Assembly: GCF_014653575.1 (NCBI RefSeq)
Contig: NZ_BNAQ01000002.1
Location: 372,001-436,000 of the forward strand
Reading direction: 5' to 3'
Source of the DNA: Sphingomonas glacialis
GTDB taxonomy: Bacteria; Pseudomonadota; Alphaproteobacteria; Sphingomonadales; Sphingomonadaceae
DNA length: 64,000 nt
Shown: positions 48,201-57,600 of the stretch, piece after piece
Numbering within the stretch: position 1 is the stretch's first letter
Layout: every line of letters starts with the position of its first letter
The notes under the pieces: model-generated
Told to the model about the DNA's origin: nothing
Databases searched by the model: none
Seen by the model: the letters and a program-made list of their open reading frames with translations, nothing else
Translations under genes and position numbers: made by a program

Positions 48201-50290
48201 CTGCCACGGACTTCGGCGGTCAGATGCGTCGTACCGTCGCCGAGCGGCACCCCACGCCACATGCTGACGGCGAAGCGCTGCGCCGCTTCGGTGCGGCTCC
48301 CGTCGAACGCGACGGGATCGACCGGCGTGCCGTTCGCGAACAAGGTGAGTTTCTGGCCTGGCAGATGGCGGATTGCGACGCGCACCGCTGGCGCCCGCGG
48401 GTTGTGGTCGGGTTCCGGGAAGAGCCAGGAGATATCGGCTTTGCCATCGGCGAACCAGTCGCGCTCGCCAGCGGCGGCGACGCGGTCCGAGACGGGTTCT
48501 GGTACATCGGTGCGCGCCACCCCGGGCTGTGCCGAAATCACGGCGTGGAAATCGGCCGTGACGAGCGCCCCGCCCTGCCCTTCGACAAAGCGCGAAATGG
48601 CACTGCCGGCCGACCGCGTGCTGCGCACGCAGTCGACGAAGCTGCTCGCTGGGGAAAGGCTGGTCGGATCGACCTGCACCACATGCCGCCCCGGCAAAAC
48701 GCCCTCGAAATGATAGCGGCCATCGCGGTCGGTGATCGCGTAGCTGCCATCCTCGAGAAAGACGCGCACGTCCGCGATGCCTGCCGCAACCCGCGGTATC
48801 GCGGCGCAGCCACCCGCCATGATCCGGCCGACGATCGTCATGCGTGCCGCGATCGTGTCGCGATCGATCCTGACGGCGACGCTGGCATTGCTCTCTGCGC
48901 CACGCACGTCGATCGTCCGGGCGCGGTTGAGCGCTTGCCCTGCCGGGGCATCCGGCCGAACCTGCAGGACATAGGTAAGCGTGCGCTGTGCGCCCGCCGC
49001 GATCGTCCCGAGATCGACGGTAATCGTGCGTCCGTCCGCGGCAATCGTCACCGCGGCGGGATCGCTCGCTCCATCGACGCGGATCGTGTCGGGTCGCAAA
49101 CGCATGACCGTCGGCAGGATGTCGGTCAGGATGACGCCGCGCTTGGCATGCGTCGTGTCCGGATTGCGCGCCGTGATCGTGTAGACGACCCGATCGCCCG
49201 GCGATGCCACGCCGCGCGACGCCGTCTTGGTGAGGTTGATAGCCACAGGCGGCCGGTCGAGCGGAATGTCGATCCGAACTTCCGCCGGTCCGCTCAGCGT
49301 GAACACCTCGCCATAAGACGCGCCGTTGACGACAAAGGGCTGACCACCGGGTCGGAGCAAGGTGGCGAACTGGATCGGCGTCAAACTCGATGGTGCCACA
49401 TGGGGCGCCGGGGCCTCGACCTTGAGGCGATAGCGTCCGGCGTTGGCCTGTGGGAAGCGATACTCGCCCGGCGGCAGCGCGTACGTCTGTCCGGCGCCAT
49501 CGGTCACGGTTTGCCCGGTGACGATGCTCGACGGATATCGCGTCTTTCCGTCGGCGGCGTACACCACCGCGGGCAGGCCCGTCACGGCATCAAGCATCGT
49601 GACGCGCGCGCCGGAGACCGGAGTGCCGTCTTCGCTGTCGAACGCCACCCCGGCGGGATCCACCAGAGTGTCGATGATGGCCGTTGCGATCGGCTTCTGC
49701 GTGCCGTCGCGACGGCATTCGATCGAGATCTTGTCGTCCGCGCTCAGGCTCAGCGCGCAATCGCCGGTGGCGAGCGCGGGCGGCGCGGCACGCGTGGCGA
49801 TGATCCCGACGAATTCGCCACTGTTCACGGCGTTTTCGGACACCACGAGCGTTTCGCGATCGCCACTCGTCGTCACCAGGGTGACCGTGACGGTATCGAT
49901 CGCTTGGGGATCGCGGTTCGCACTCGGCGCCGCCAGCTTGAAGATCAACGGTTCGCCGGCCCGAACCTCCGTCGAGGGCGTAACGCCGCCGATCCCGGCT
50001 GCGCTTGCCGGACCGATCGGCGCGGCCGCTTGCGGGGCGACGGCCTGACACAGCGGCGTCCGCACCGAAAAGACGAGCGGCGAACCGACGTCTGGACGGT
50101 AGGTGGTCAGCGTGACCGCTATAGCCTCGACAGTAACGGTGACCGGATTGGAGGCGATGCTGCCGTTGGACCAGTCAGCCCGCGCGACATTCTCGATCCG
50201 CGTCTGCGCCTGGCATGCGCTTGCCAGCGCGGCGCAGCACGCCACGATCGCCACCATCCATGCACAGAGGATCAGAAAGAGTTTGCGCAT
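45248..50290 (-). CDS. Giant surface protein: Ig-like/DUF11 domains plus outer-membrane beta-barrel
   Basis: A protein of about 1,680 residues. After the signal peptide (MRKLFLILCAWMVAIVACCA) come Ig-like domains: a SdrD/CNA-B-type module (GTPVSGARVTMLDAVTG), a DUF11 module near residues 350-480 (DRVVYTITARNPD, LTDILPTVMRLRP) and a further carboxypeptidase-regulatory-like module (GRYHFEGVLPGRHVVQVDP). Residues about 850-1680 are amphipathic strands rich in Arg/Asp/Tyr like an outer-membrane barrel, though the last residue is Arg rather than Phe. The ATG at 50290 was chosen because the signal peptide begins there. Function unknown; export or display of the adjacent small proteins is a hypothesis. 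Confidence 0.8.
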   Translation of the reverse strand: MRKLFLILCAWMVAIVACCAALASACQAQTRIENVARADWSNGSIASNPVTVTVEAIAVTLTTYRPDVGSPLVFSVRTPLCQAVAPQAAAPIGPASAAGIGGVTPSTEVRAGEPLIFKLAAPSANRDPQAIDTVTVTLVTTSGDRETLVVSENAVNSGEFVGIIATRAAPPALATGDCALSLSADDKISIECRRDGTQKPIATAIIDTLVDPAGVAFDSEDGTPVSGARVTMLDAVTGLPAVVYAADGKTRYPSSIVTGQTVTDGAGQTYALPPGEYRFPQANAGRYRLKVEAPAPHVAPSSLTPIQFATLLRPGGQPFVVNGASYGEVFTLSGPAEVRIDIPLDRPPVAINLTKTASRGVASPGDRVVYTITARNPDTTHAKRGVILTDILPTVMRLRPDTIRVDGASDPAAVTIAADGRTITVDLGTIAAGAQRTLTYVLQVRPDAPAGQALNRARTIDVRGAESNASVAVRIDRDTIAARMTIVGRIMAGGCAAIPRVAAGIADVRVFLEDGSYAITDRDGRYHFEGVLPGRHVVQVDPTSLSPASSFVDCVRSTRSAGSAISRFVEGQGGALVTADFHAVISAQPGVARTDVPEPVSDRVAAAGERDWFADGKADISWLFPEPDHNPRAPAVRVAIRHLPGQKLTLFANGTPVDPVAFDGSRTEAAQRFAVSMWRGVPLGDGTTHLTAEVRGSDGALVTTLSRDVHFVRTAARAQYLPEKSVLVADGVRRPVLAVRLIDRDGRPVHAGTVGDIAVSAPYATAMEIDAEQARALTGLGRAKPVWHVTGDDGIAYIALAPTTVSGAVTITFSFRDRDTVRSQQVETWLEPGARAWTIVGLAEAGVDRAGLAGHIEAIERADKIRADGRIAFYAKGRILGKWLLTLAYDSAKRREDQRLSGAIDPNTYYTLYADRSERRFDAASTRKLYVKLERRQFYALFGDFETGFGETDLGRYTRTATGFKAEARGRRLAASGFAARIATRHRRDEIQGNGLSGPYALASRDVLANSEQIVIEVRDRLRSERIMDRRALTRFVDYDIDYAAGTIRFSAPVLSRSSDLNPQFIVADYEVDRDDSGALNGGARVRYDGRGGALRVGATVLHDDGDQGRTDLIATDLRLRFARDTEIRAELAASRGNRSLSGAANTQPGQSSGMAWQVEVEHHDRRFDLLGYARQQDLGFGLGQQNGAERGRRKIGADLRAKVTENLSATASVWNDASLVDATTRRAAQLRLDYRGARTDFRIALAHAEDRLANGGAAVSTLIEGGATQRLFDNRLELDASSSLALGNAGSIDFPQRHRAGARFALSDSVTLVGTYELAHGDKIDARTARLGFDLKPWAGGRITSSVSDQMLSEYGRRSYAAYGLAQSFELGKHWTIDATIDGNRTLGGIDPATVVTAAQPVASGGFVGNGATLTEDFNALTLGLGYRGGRWSSTARAEYRLGSLGDRAALTLGLLRQLGEGQALGGLATWSRVQVGGTTTSVANVAVSAASRPASRQVAFLAKLEYRADSVSGAVRGATAPGGGVLLVTGDARSGRLLGSLSFDWAPYGRDETGLYQRSEIGIFLAARYTSDRIASYDLRGVTAVAGLDGHLGLADWLEVGVHATARGDLDGRTLAYAVGPVIGLRPAANMLVTAGWNFSGFADRDFAAERSTHHGAFLTARLKFDQTRFAFLGLSGR

Positions 50291-50365
50291 CTCGATTTCA
50301 AGACAGGAGCGGGTCCGCCGGTGGCTCCGGGTCGAAGCAAGGATTTGAACCACCGGCGAATTTCG

Positions 50366-51421
50366 TCAGTTTATGGTCGCGCGGAACAGCAGGGTGCGGG
50401 CGTCGCCCGCAGCGACGCTCGACAGCGTTCCCGTGATGGTGCCGGAGGCAAAGCTCCCGCCGCTCGCGCCATCCGCATTGCAGGTCGACCCCGTCACGGT
50501 TCCGTTGAGAAAGATGCCGAACGACGAGAGGTAGGTGATCGTGGTCGGCAAGACGTCCGCCAGCGCCACGTTGGTGGCATTTGCACCGCCGGCCGCATTG
50601 GCGACCGAAATGCAATATTCGATCGTCGCGCCCGGGATCATCTTGGGGTTGGTCGTGCCGTTGAACGGATCGCTGACGATCCGGCTGACCTTGGTCACGC
50701 TCAACGCGGCGGCAAAGACGGTGTAATCGTTCTTTGCCGAATACGCTGCGTCTCGCGCGGCGTCTGTCGCACCGGCACCGTCGGCGAACACGGTATCCAT
50801 GCCAGCGGTATTGCTGCCGGTGGTCTGCACCAGGGCGTTACCCTGGGTCCCTGCCGTACCGCCTTCGCGCCCGGTCGCGGTCAAAGTCACTGCAGCGACA
50901 TCATTGGTGGCGCGGCCGAGCGGGATGTCGGCAACGACGAACACCGTCTTGGACGTGTCGGCTGCCAGCTCGTCGAGATAGGCGACCTGGCTGTCGCCGG
51001 CATCGTAGACGCCGTTGGCGTTCGTATCGACGTAGATGCGCAAATTGGTCGCGTCGAACGTGTCGGTGTTCGAATGCGCTCCGGCGCCCCCCGTCTGCTG
51101 CGAAACGGCGAGTGCGAAGTCGAGCGTGGCGTTGGATGTATTGGTGACCGAGAACGCCGTGACTGCGGCGAGTTGTCCCGGTGAAACCTGGGTGGTCGAC
51201 GTTCCGACCGCCGCAACCACGAGATTGACCTTGCGGTCGACGGTGAAGCTGTCCGACGCGGCAATCTGGTTCTGGGCCACGCCGCCCACTTGGTAGTTGA
51301 CCTGAACCGTGTTGGTGATGGTCGATCCGGCCTGAGTCCCGGCCGCGAATGCGGGAGTAGAGCCAAGTACGGCGAGCGCGACAAGGCTCCCCGCGCCCAG
51401 CAGGGTGCTGGCACGTGTCAT
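50366..51421 (-). CDS. Secreted DUF11-type protein (351 aa)
   Basis: Signal peptide ends near TPAFAAGTQ. The mature protein is Ala/Thr/Val-rich and begins with the same type of module as its neighbour 51948-52958: AGSTITNTVQVNYQVGG, then FSVTNTSNATLDFALA and a calcium-loop-like DTNANGVYDAGD. A DUF11 domain ends the protein (SIEYC-like EYCISVANAAGG, DVLPTTITYLSS). GGAG precedes the ATG at 51421. No enzymatic motif is visible. It lies 75 bp before the giant barrel gene. Confidence 0.84.
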   Translation of the reverse strand: MTRASTLLGAGSLVALAVLGSTPAFAAGTQAGSTITNTVQVNYQVGGVAQNQIAASDSFTVDRKVNLVVAAVGTSTTQVSPGQLAAVTAFSVTNTSNATLDFALAVSQQTGGAGAHSNTDTFDATNLRIYVDTNANGVYDAGDSQVAYLDELAADTSKTVFVVADIPLGRATNDVAAVTLTATGREGGTAGTQGNALVQTTGSNTAGMDTVFADGAGATDAARDAAYSAKNDYTVFAAALSVTKVSRIVSDPFNGTTNPKMIPGATIEYCISVANAAGGANATNVALADVLPTTITYLSSFGIFLNGTVTGSTCNADGASGGSFASGTITGTLSSVAAGDARTLLFRATIN

Positions 51422-51477
51422 GATAGTCTCCGATTAGGGTGTGCGCGCCTTGCCCCGCCGGCGCGCGCAGCGGTTGG

Positions 51478-51936
51478 TTAGCGGACGATGCCGCGGTACT
51501 TCAGAGACCCACTCGCGCCCGGCGCGATGCTGGGCAGCGTCCAGCGCAAATGGGTAACGTCGGTTGCTTGAGCCTGTCGTGGTGCGACACCCGCAACCGC
51601 GATCCGGAGCGCGGCAAGCGCCCCGAAGGTGCGCCCCCCGTCGACCGACACCTGTGCTCCAGGCGTACTGTCGCCGGTGAAGATGACGCCGTTCGGCACA
51701 GGGTTGGTCACGACGAAGTGCACGACCGGCTGCGTGGTCACGTTGCGATAATTCGTCGCCAGGATCAGCCGATCACCGGGGACCACGTGTTTCGCGTCCG
51801 ACACCACGGTTTCCGGATGCCCGTTGGTCAGGACCGTTTTCTCGGTCGTCACGGTGCTGCTGAGCGACACCGCGTTGGTCGCCGCAACGGCGACCACGGG
51901 CAAAGCGACAGCAGCGAGAAGAGCAAAGAGTTTCAT
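51478..51936 (-). CDS. Small secreted DUF11-like protein (about 152 aa)
   Basis: Signal peptide (LFALLAAVALPVVAVAATN) followed by one beta-rich domain: VVPGDRLILATNYRNVTTQPVVHFVVTNPVPNGV in two halves is the DUF11 core motif (conserved 'D-x-(I/L)-x-x-x-x-x-x-N'). The preferred ATG is 51936, with GAGG nine bases upstream; ATG 51945 and TTG 51951, which overlaps the preceding stop, are alternatives. It is translationally close-coupled to the gene 51948-52958. Confidence 0.8.
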   Translation of the reverse strand: MKLFALLAAVALPVVAVAATNAVSLSSTVTTEKTVLTNGHPETVVSDAKHVVPGDRLILATNYRNVTTQPVVHFVVTNPVPNGVIFTGDSTPGAQVSVDGGRTFGALAALRIAVAGVAPRQAQATDVTHLRWTLPSIAPGASGSLKYRGIVR

Positions 51937-51947
51937 AGCGATCATCC

Positions 51948-52958
51948 TCAATTGATGCGGGTTTTGAATTCGACGGTGTGGGTCGTTCCGGCGGTCTGCG
52001 CGCCCAGCGCGACATCGATACCGGCGCTCGACGCAGTCCCGACGTCGGCGTCGGCGGCATCCGACAGATTGGCGCCGTCGAGCGTGAGCGAGCTCGCCTG
52101 GTAGCCGGTGCCCGCGGGTATCGCGTCGATCACATGCAGGCCCGCAACGCTGCCCGAGCCCGTCACGGTCGAAACCAGACGCCAGGTGATGATCGATCCC
52201 GGCACGGCGCGTGTGCCCCCGAACGGATCGGTCACTGTTGCCGACTTCACCAGGTTGACGGTCCCGCGGCTGACGACAAATCCGCTCGTACCGTCACGCA
52301 TCGCGTGGGTCGCGCCTACGACGGCGTCGCCGCCGCCCGTGCCCTGCGCGGCAAACAGCGTTCCCGGCGCCCCGCTGCCGGTCGTTGCCGTAGCGCTCAA
52401 CCGGACGAGGCCATGCTTTGCATCAAGAGCGTCGGCCGGGATCGAGGAGACGACGAAGACGGTGACGCCGCTTTCCGGCGCCAGCACCGGCGTTGCGCCA
52501 CCCGCTGCGACCACCGCATCGACCCCCGGCTCGTACTGGCCATTGCCGTTCGTATCGATCGCGAGCTGGGTGATGGTGGGATCGAACGCGTTGCCGGTGA
52601 CGGTCCCGACAGCCGCCAGCGCGAAGCTTTCCTCACCGTTGCCCTTGTTGGTGACCGTGAAGGCCAAGACCTGCGCCGCGCTCCCCGCCGTCGTCGCCAC
52701 GTCGGCCGTTTCCCGCGCCGCCACCGCCACGTCGAGCATCTCATCGACGCGGATCGAAACCGTGTTGGACGTGATCGTCGCTTGCGTCCCGCCCTCGGGA
52801 TAGGTCGCGGTCGCACTGTTGTTGATGATTGTTCCGGCCTTGACGCCTTCGGCGTGGACGGGGGACGCGAAGACCAGCGTCAGCGCGGTCATCGCGACCG
52901 CGGGAATGCCAGTGCAGCGGGGCGTCGAAGCGGGCAAGAAGGAGGTGTTTTTTGTCAT
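51948..52958 (-). CDS. Secreted DUF11-type protein, first gene of surface locus
   Basis: A 336-residue exported protein. The signal peptide ends at ASPVHAEG. The mature part starts AGTIINNSATATYPEGG, has a long module with NKGNGEESFALAAVG and the calcium-loop-like DTNGNGQYEPG, and ends with a DUF11-like domain (WRLVSTVTGSGSVAGLHVIDAIPAGTGY). It is similar in layout to 50366-51421, so the two are probably paralogues. ATG 52958 was taken because the signal peptide starts there. The 197 bp between this gene and the divergent response regulator gene should hold both promoters. Confidence 0.85.
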   Translation of the reverse strand: MTKNTSFLPASTPRCTGIPAVAMTALTLVFASPVHAEGVKAGTIINNSATATYPEGGTQATITSNTVSIRVDEMLDVAVAARETADVATTAGSAAQVLAFTVTNKGNGEESFALAAVGTVTGNAFDPTITQLAIDTNGNGQYEPGVDAVVAAGGATPVLAPESGVTVFVVSSIPADALDAKHGLVRLSATATTGSGAPGTLFAAQGTGGGDAVVGATHAMRDGTSGFVVSRGTVNLVKSATVTDPFGGTRAVPGSIITWRLVSTVTGSGSVAGLHVIDAIPAGTGYQASSLTLDGANLSDAADADVGTASSAGIDVALGAQTAGTTHTVEFKTRIN

Positions 52959-53155
52959 AGCCAGGCCATTCACGGCCGAACCCGTTAAGCCTATCTTGCC
53001 ATCCGGCGGCTTCATCCGAAAAGACGAGATCGCCAAACCGATGACTAATCCTTTCAGATCAGCGATAGACACATTAGCGGTACGGCTGCGGATTCTTGCC
53101 GGAACCGCCGCAGTTGGATCGATAAACGAATCGTTACCCCGGGGCCCAGAGACCT

Positions 53156-53806
53156 ATGACAACGCCACCCTCGATCCTTGTCGTCGACGACCATCCGATC
53201 TGCGCAGCGGCGCTATCCATGGCTTCACGCGCGGTCGATGGCGAGGCGGTCGTGACGACGGTAAGCACCATGACGGAAGTCGAGACCGCGCTGCGGGAAA
53301 GGCGTTTCGACCTCGTCTTGCTCGATCTGATGCTGCCGGACGTGAACGGACTTTCCGGGCTCGCCATGGTGCGCTCGCTTTCGTCGGCAACCCCTGTCGC
53401 CATCGTTTCCGGTCGCGACGACATGACGACGATCCGGCAAGGCCGCGGCCTGGGCGCGAAGGGCTTTATTTCGAAATCTGCCGAAATCGACGAGATGATT
53501 GCGGCGATCAGGGTGATCCTGGCGGGTGGCCAGTGGTTCCCCGATGCCGCAATGGCGGACGGGGCGGCAACCGAGCACGAAGATCTGGCGCGACGCCTCG
53601 GGGAGCTGTCGACCGCGCAACTCCGCGTGCTGCGGGCGATTGCGGGCGGGCAGCAGAACAAGCAGATCGCCTACGAGCTCGGGCTCGCCGAGCCGACGAT
53701 CAAATCGCACCTCGCGGCGATCTTCCGCAAGCTTGCCGTCGGCAACCGGACGCAAGCCGTTCTTGCCTTCCAGGCGCTCGAAGCGCGCGGCGACGAAACG
53801 CCCTAG
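53156..53806 (+). CDS. NarL/FixJ-family response regulator
   Basis: A 216-residue transcription factor. The receiver domain (1-125) has the acidic pair VVDDH, phospho-acceptor D57 (LLDLMLPD) and K at FISKS. The LuxR-type helix-turn-helix (148-210) reads LSTAQLRVLRAIAGG and NKQIAYELGLAEPTIKSHLA. It diverges from the secreted DUF11 operon and converges, overlapping by four bases, on the REC-Hpt gene. It is the probable output of the neighbouring phosphorelay; the DUF11 operon is a plausible but unproven target. Confidence 0.92.
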   Translation: MTTPPSILVVDDHPICAAALSMASRAVDGEAVVTTVSTMTEVETALRERRFDLVLLDLMLPDVNGLSGLAMVRSLSSATPVAIVSGRDDMTTIRQGRGLGAKGFISKSAEIDEMIAAIRVILAGGQWFPDAAMADGAATEHEDLARRLGELSTAQLRVLRAIAGGQQNKQIAYELGLAEPTIKSHLAAIFRKLAVGNRTQAVLAFQALEARGDETP

Positions 53807-54570
53807 GAGAGAGGATCCGAGAGCGACACTGCGGCATCTTCGGACAGGACGCTTTCGATCGCTTCGCGCGTCGCTCTGCCCGTCGCCGCCAGCTGGTTGC
53901 TCCTATCGCTGCGATCGTCGGGAGCGCGTTCGATCGTGCGGCACATTTCGGCCAATCGCGCCGCACCGACGGTGGTTGCCGCGCCTGCCAGCGCATGGGC
54001 TTCTTGCGCGACTCGCGCGCGATCGCCCGCTTCAAGCGCTTGGACGAGGGTTTGAATCGACTGATCCAAGGTGTCAGCCATCATGCCAAGCAAGACGTGC
54101 GTATCGTGCAGCCCCAGCGACGATCGCAGCATGCTCAGATAATCGATATCGATCAGCGGTTCGGCCTCGGCGCCGCTCCGATCGACGATGGGCTGCACCG
54201 CATCCGCTTTCTGGAGAAGCTCGCCGACGATGCGCAGCAAATCTTCCACTTTGAAGGGTTTGCGAAGATACGCGCTTGCGCCTGCATCCATCGCGAGCCG
54301 GGCGTGCCAATCGCTCCGGCGCGCGGTGAGCATGAGCACCGGGATCGCCTGAAACCGCGGCGAAGCGCGCAATTCCTGCAAAATCGGCAGCCCACCTTTT
54401 CCGGGTAGCGCGCAATCGAGAATGATGAGATCCGGATCGCTTTCCCAGAGACAATCGATCGCGTCCAAACCATCCGCGACGGGAATGACAGTGTGCGCCG
54501 CGCTTTCCAGCGCCCGCGCAACGATTTCTTGTACCAGTTCGTCATCCTCGACAATTACGATCGTCGCCAT
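53803..54570 (-). CDS. Response regulator-Hpt phosphotransfer protein
   Basis: A 255-residue two-domain protein: receiver (1-120; VEDD, phospho-acceptor D52, K at YLRKPF) and Hpt (about 145-240; phospho-acceptor H192 in EAHALAGAATTVGA). No DNA-binding or enzyme output is present, so it shuttles phosphate. The ATG at 54570 has AAGGAA upstream. It lies 32 bp after the hybrid kinase gene in the same orientation and is presumably co-transcribed. Confidence 0.92.
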   Translation of the reverse strand: MATIVIVEDDELVQEIVARALESAAHTVIPVADGLDAIDCLWESDPDLIILDCALPGKGGLPILQELRASPRFQAIPVLMLTARRSDWHARLAMDAGASAYLRKPFKVEDLLRIVGELLQKADAVQPIVDRSGAEAEPLIDIDYLSMLRSSLGLHDTHVLLGMMADTLDQSIQTLVQALEAGDRARVAQEAHALAGAATTVGAARLAEMCRTIERAPDDRSDRSNQLAATGRATREAIESVLSEDAAVSLSDPLS

Positions 54571-54602
54571 CCATCTTCCTTGAAATGTGGTGCAAGCTCG
54601 GC

Positions 54603-57600
54603 TCACCAGACCGCTGGATCCGATCTTCGCAGCCGTGGCATTCCAGCGCTTAGAAACGCCAGCTTTTCCGGGATGGGAAGCCGCGCCAGCGTCTCGGCGA
54701 ATTCGGCAGCGATTTCGCCCATGCCGTCGTCATCGAAGAACCCCGCACTGCCGGCGACCTTGTGGAGCTCGTCCTGCAATTCGTCCGCGGTCTGCGGATC
54801 CAGGTCTCCGGCCGCGACGACGGTCTCGATCCTGGCGATCAGGCGGTCGGTCCGATCCGCGAATTTCTTCGCGAGCGCGCTGCTGACTCGAAACGGAGCG
54901 GCATCCCCGGGTGCCGGATCGGACGCACGACGGTATTTCTGGATCACGGCGCGAAGGGCGTCGATCGTAATCGGCTTGCTGAGATGATCCTGCATCCCGG
55001 CTTTACGACACATCTCGATGTCCGATTCATAGGCGTTGGCCGTCAACGCAACGATCGGAAGCATCGCGGTATCGACCCCCGCGGCACGGATGCGCTGCGT
55101 GGCATCGACGCCGTTGAGCGTCGGCATCTGCATATCCATGAGGACCAGATCGAACGCCTCGCCCGACCTGATCATCTGGTCGACCGCGGCCACGGCGACG
55201 GCACCGTTTTGCGCGATGGTGGTCTTGCACCCGAGCCGAGCCAACATCGCCTTGACCAAATGCTGATTGATCTCATGATCTTCGGCAACCAAGATATGCA
55301 AGCCCAAGTCAGACGAGACGGCATCGCTCTGCTTCGCCTGATCGGCAGTGCGTGCAATTCGTGCCTGGTCTTCGGCCACGCGGAGCGGAAGCGCGAGGGT
55401 CAGCGTCGTGCCGACGGCTTTCGTGCTGTTGAGGGTCAGCGTCCCGCCCATCAGCTGCGACAACTCCGCGCTGATGCTGAGGCCAAGCCCGCTCCCGCCG
55501 AACCGCCGCGCCGTGCCGTCCTCGGCCTGCACGAATTTCCCCATAACGGCAGCCTGCCGGTCCTCATCGATGCCGATGCCCGTGTCTTCGACACTGAGCG
55601 AGAGCATCGCGCCCTGCACCTCGGCCCGGATCGTGATCGATCCGACCGTCGTGAACTTGATCGCATTGCCGAGCAGATTGAGGATGATCTGCCGCAAGCG
55701 CAGACCATCGCCGATGATGTTCGAGGGAACGCCGTCGGCCATCGAGAACGTGATCGGCAGCGATTTCCCGAGCGCGAGCGGCGCCATCAGTTTGATGCAC
55801 GCGCCGACGAGATGCGGCAGGTCGACCACATCGTGAAAGATGACCAACTGTCCCGCCTCGATCTTCGTCAGATCGAGAATGTCGTTGAGCAAGCGCATCA
55901 TGGCGGTGCCGGAGTCGGCGATGAGTTCGACCTTGCGCCGCTGGTCGGGGGTCAGCGTATCCGCAAGCAGCAACTCGGTAAACCCGAGCACACCGTTCAT
56001 CGGCGTCCTGATTTCGTGGCTCATATTGGCGAGAAAGCTCGTCTTCGCCTCGGCAGCGCCCTCCGCGGCGGCGAGCGCGCGCTCGAGATCGAGTTCGAGG
56101 CGCTTGCGTTCGGATATGTCGCGCACCGAAACGATGATCTCCGAAGGCAATCCCGTCGCCGGATCTCGCACCAAGCCGCTGTTTGCCTCGAGCCACACCC
56201 AGATTCCGGGCCGGTCAATCGGCTCGGCCCGATACGCGACGATCAGCTGGTCCTCATCCCCCGTCGCAAGCCGCTTATACTGCGCATTGACCCGTGCTGC
56301 ATCCTCGGGATGGAATCTGGTCAACATGTTCCGGCCGATGAGGCCTGCGGGATCGACGCCAAGCAACCTGGCGACCGAAGGCGACGCGTAGATGCACGTT
56401 CCGTCGAGGCTTAGCCGAAATACGGCATCGGTGGCGTTCGCGGCCAACAGGCTGAGCTGCTCCTCGCGCTCGCCGAGCGCCTTCTCCGCCAGCTTGCGCT
56501 GGGTGATGTCGATGTTGACGCCGATATAGCCCACCAGGCTGCCATGCTCGTCAATCTCGGGTTCGCTAATCACTTCGACCCAGCATGTGCGACCATCGCG
56601 GTGCTGAAAGCGAAATTCACTCCGCAGACCGATACGCTGTTCGACTGCGCCGATCCAATCCCCGAAGAGCCGATCCCGATCATCGGGGTGGATCGCCGAC
56701 GCCCAACCGCTCCCGAACGCCTCGGCTTCGACCAACCCCGACAATTTCAGCCATGCGTCGTTGACATAGGTGCAGTTGCCCGATGAATCGGTTCGGAAGA
56801 TGCCCGCCGGCGACAGGCTGGCCAGCGTCTCGAAAAGGCGTTTGCTCTCGGCAAGGTCGATCTGCGACTGACGCTGTTCGGTAATGTCGATGACCGCGCC
56901 GATGAACCCCGTCAGGCTACCTTGGTCGTCGAATTCGGCGCTGTTGACCGTTTCGACCCACATCTCTCCGCCTTGGGCGCGCTTGAACTTCGATTGGCGG
57001 ACGCGGACTTCACCCGGAACGAAGCCGATCCATGCCGGCCGCTCGATAAAGGGCGTCGGATCGGCCAAGGCCCGCATCCACCCATTGCCCAGCGATTCCT
57101 CGAAACTGAGACCGACCTTGGCGACCCACTCGCGATTGACGTAGGTGACGTTGCCGTCGGCGTCGGCCCTGAAAATGCCGATCGGGGCCGATTCTGCCAG
57201 GCGCCTGAAGCGCGTTTCGCTGTCCTCCAGCGCCCGCTTCGCGGTTACGCGCGCCGTCACGTCTCGCACGGAATCCGAGATTTCGAGCAGCTTGCCCGCG
57301 CGATCCCAATGGAATTTCGGGCGTGCTTCGAGCCACCGCGCCTCGCCCGCTTTGGTGAGCGCGCGATATTCGATCGTCCGTCCGTCCCCCGCGACCGATG
57401 CCGCGCTGAACGCTTCGGCGACGCGCGCGTGATCATCCGGATGCATGAACGCAAACGGGGTTTTGCCGATCAGGTCGTCGGGTACGTAACCGAGCAAATC
57501 GGTGACCGACGGGGAAACGTAGCGAAAGATGCCGTCTGCCCCATAGAGCGCGATCACGTCGCTGACATTGTCCGCGAGCAGCCGGTAATGGCGCTCGCTT

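Noticed and set aside
45320..51184. A very long plus-strand open frame (about 1,950 codons) opposite the surface-protein genes
   Set aside because: It is antisense to genes with signal peptides and DUF11 motifs; its product is Arg/Asp-rich without domains. Long antisense frames are expected in GC-rich DNA.
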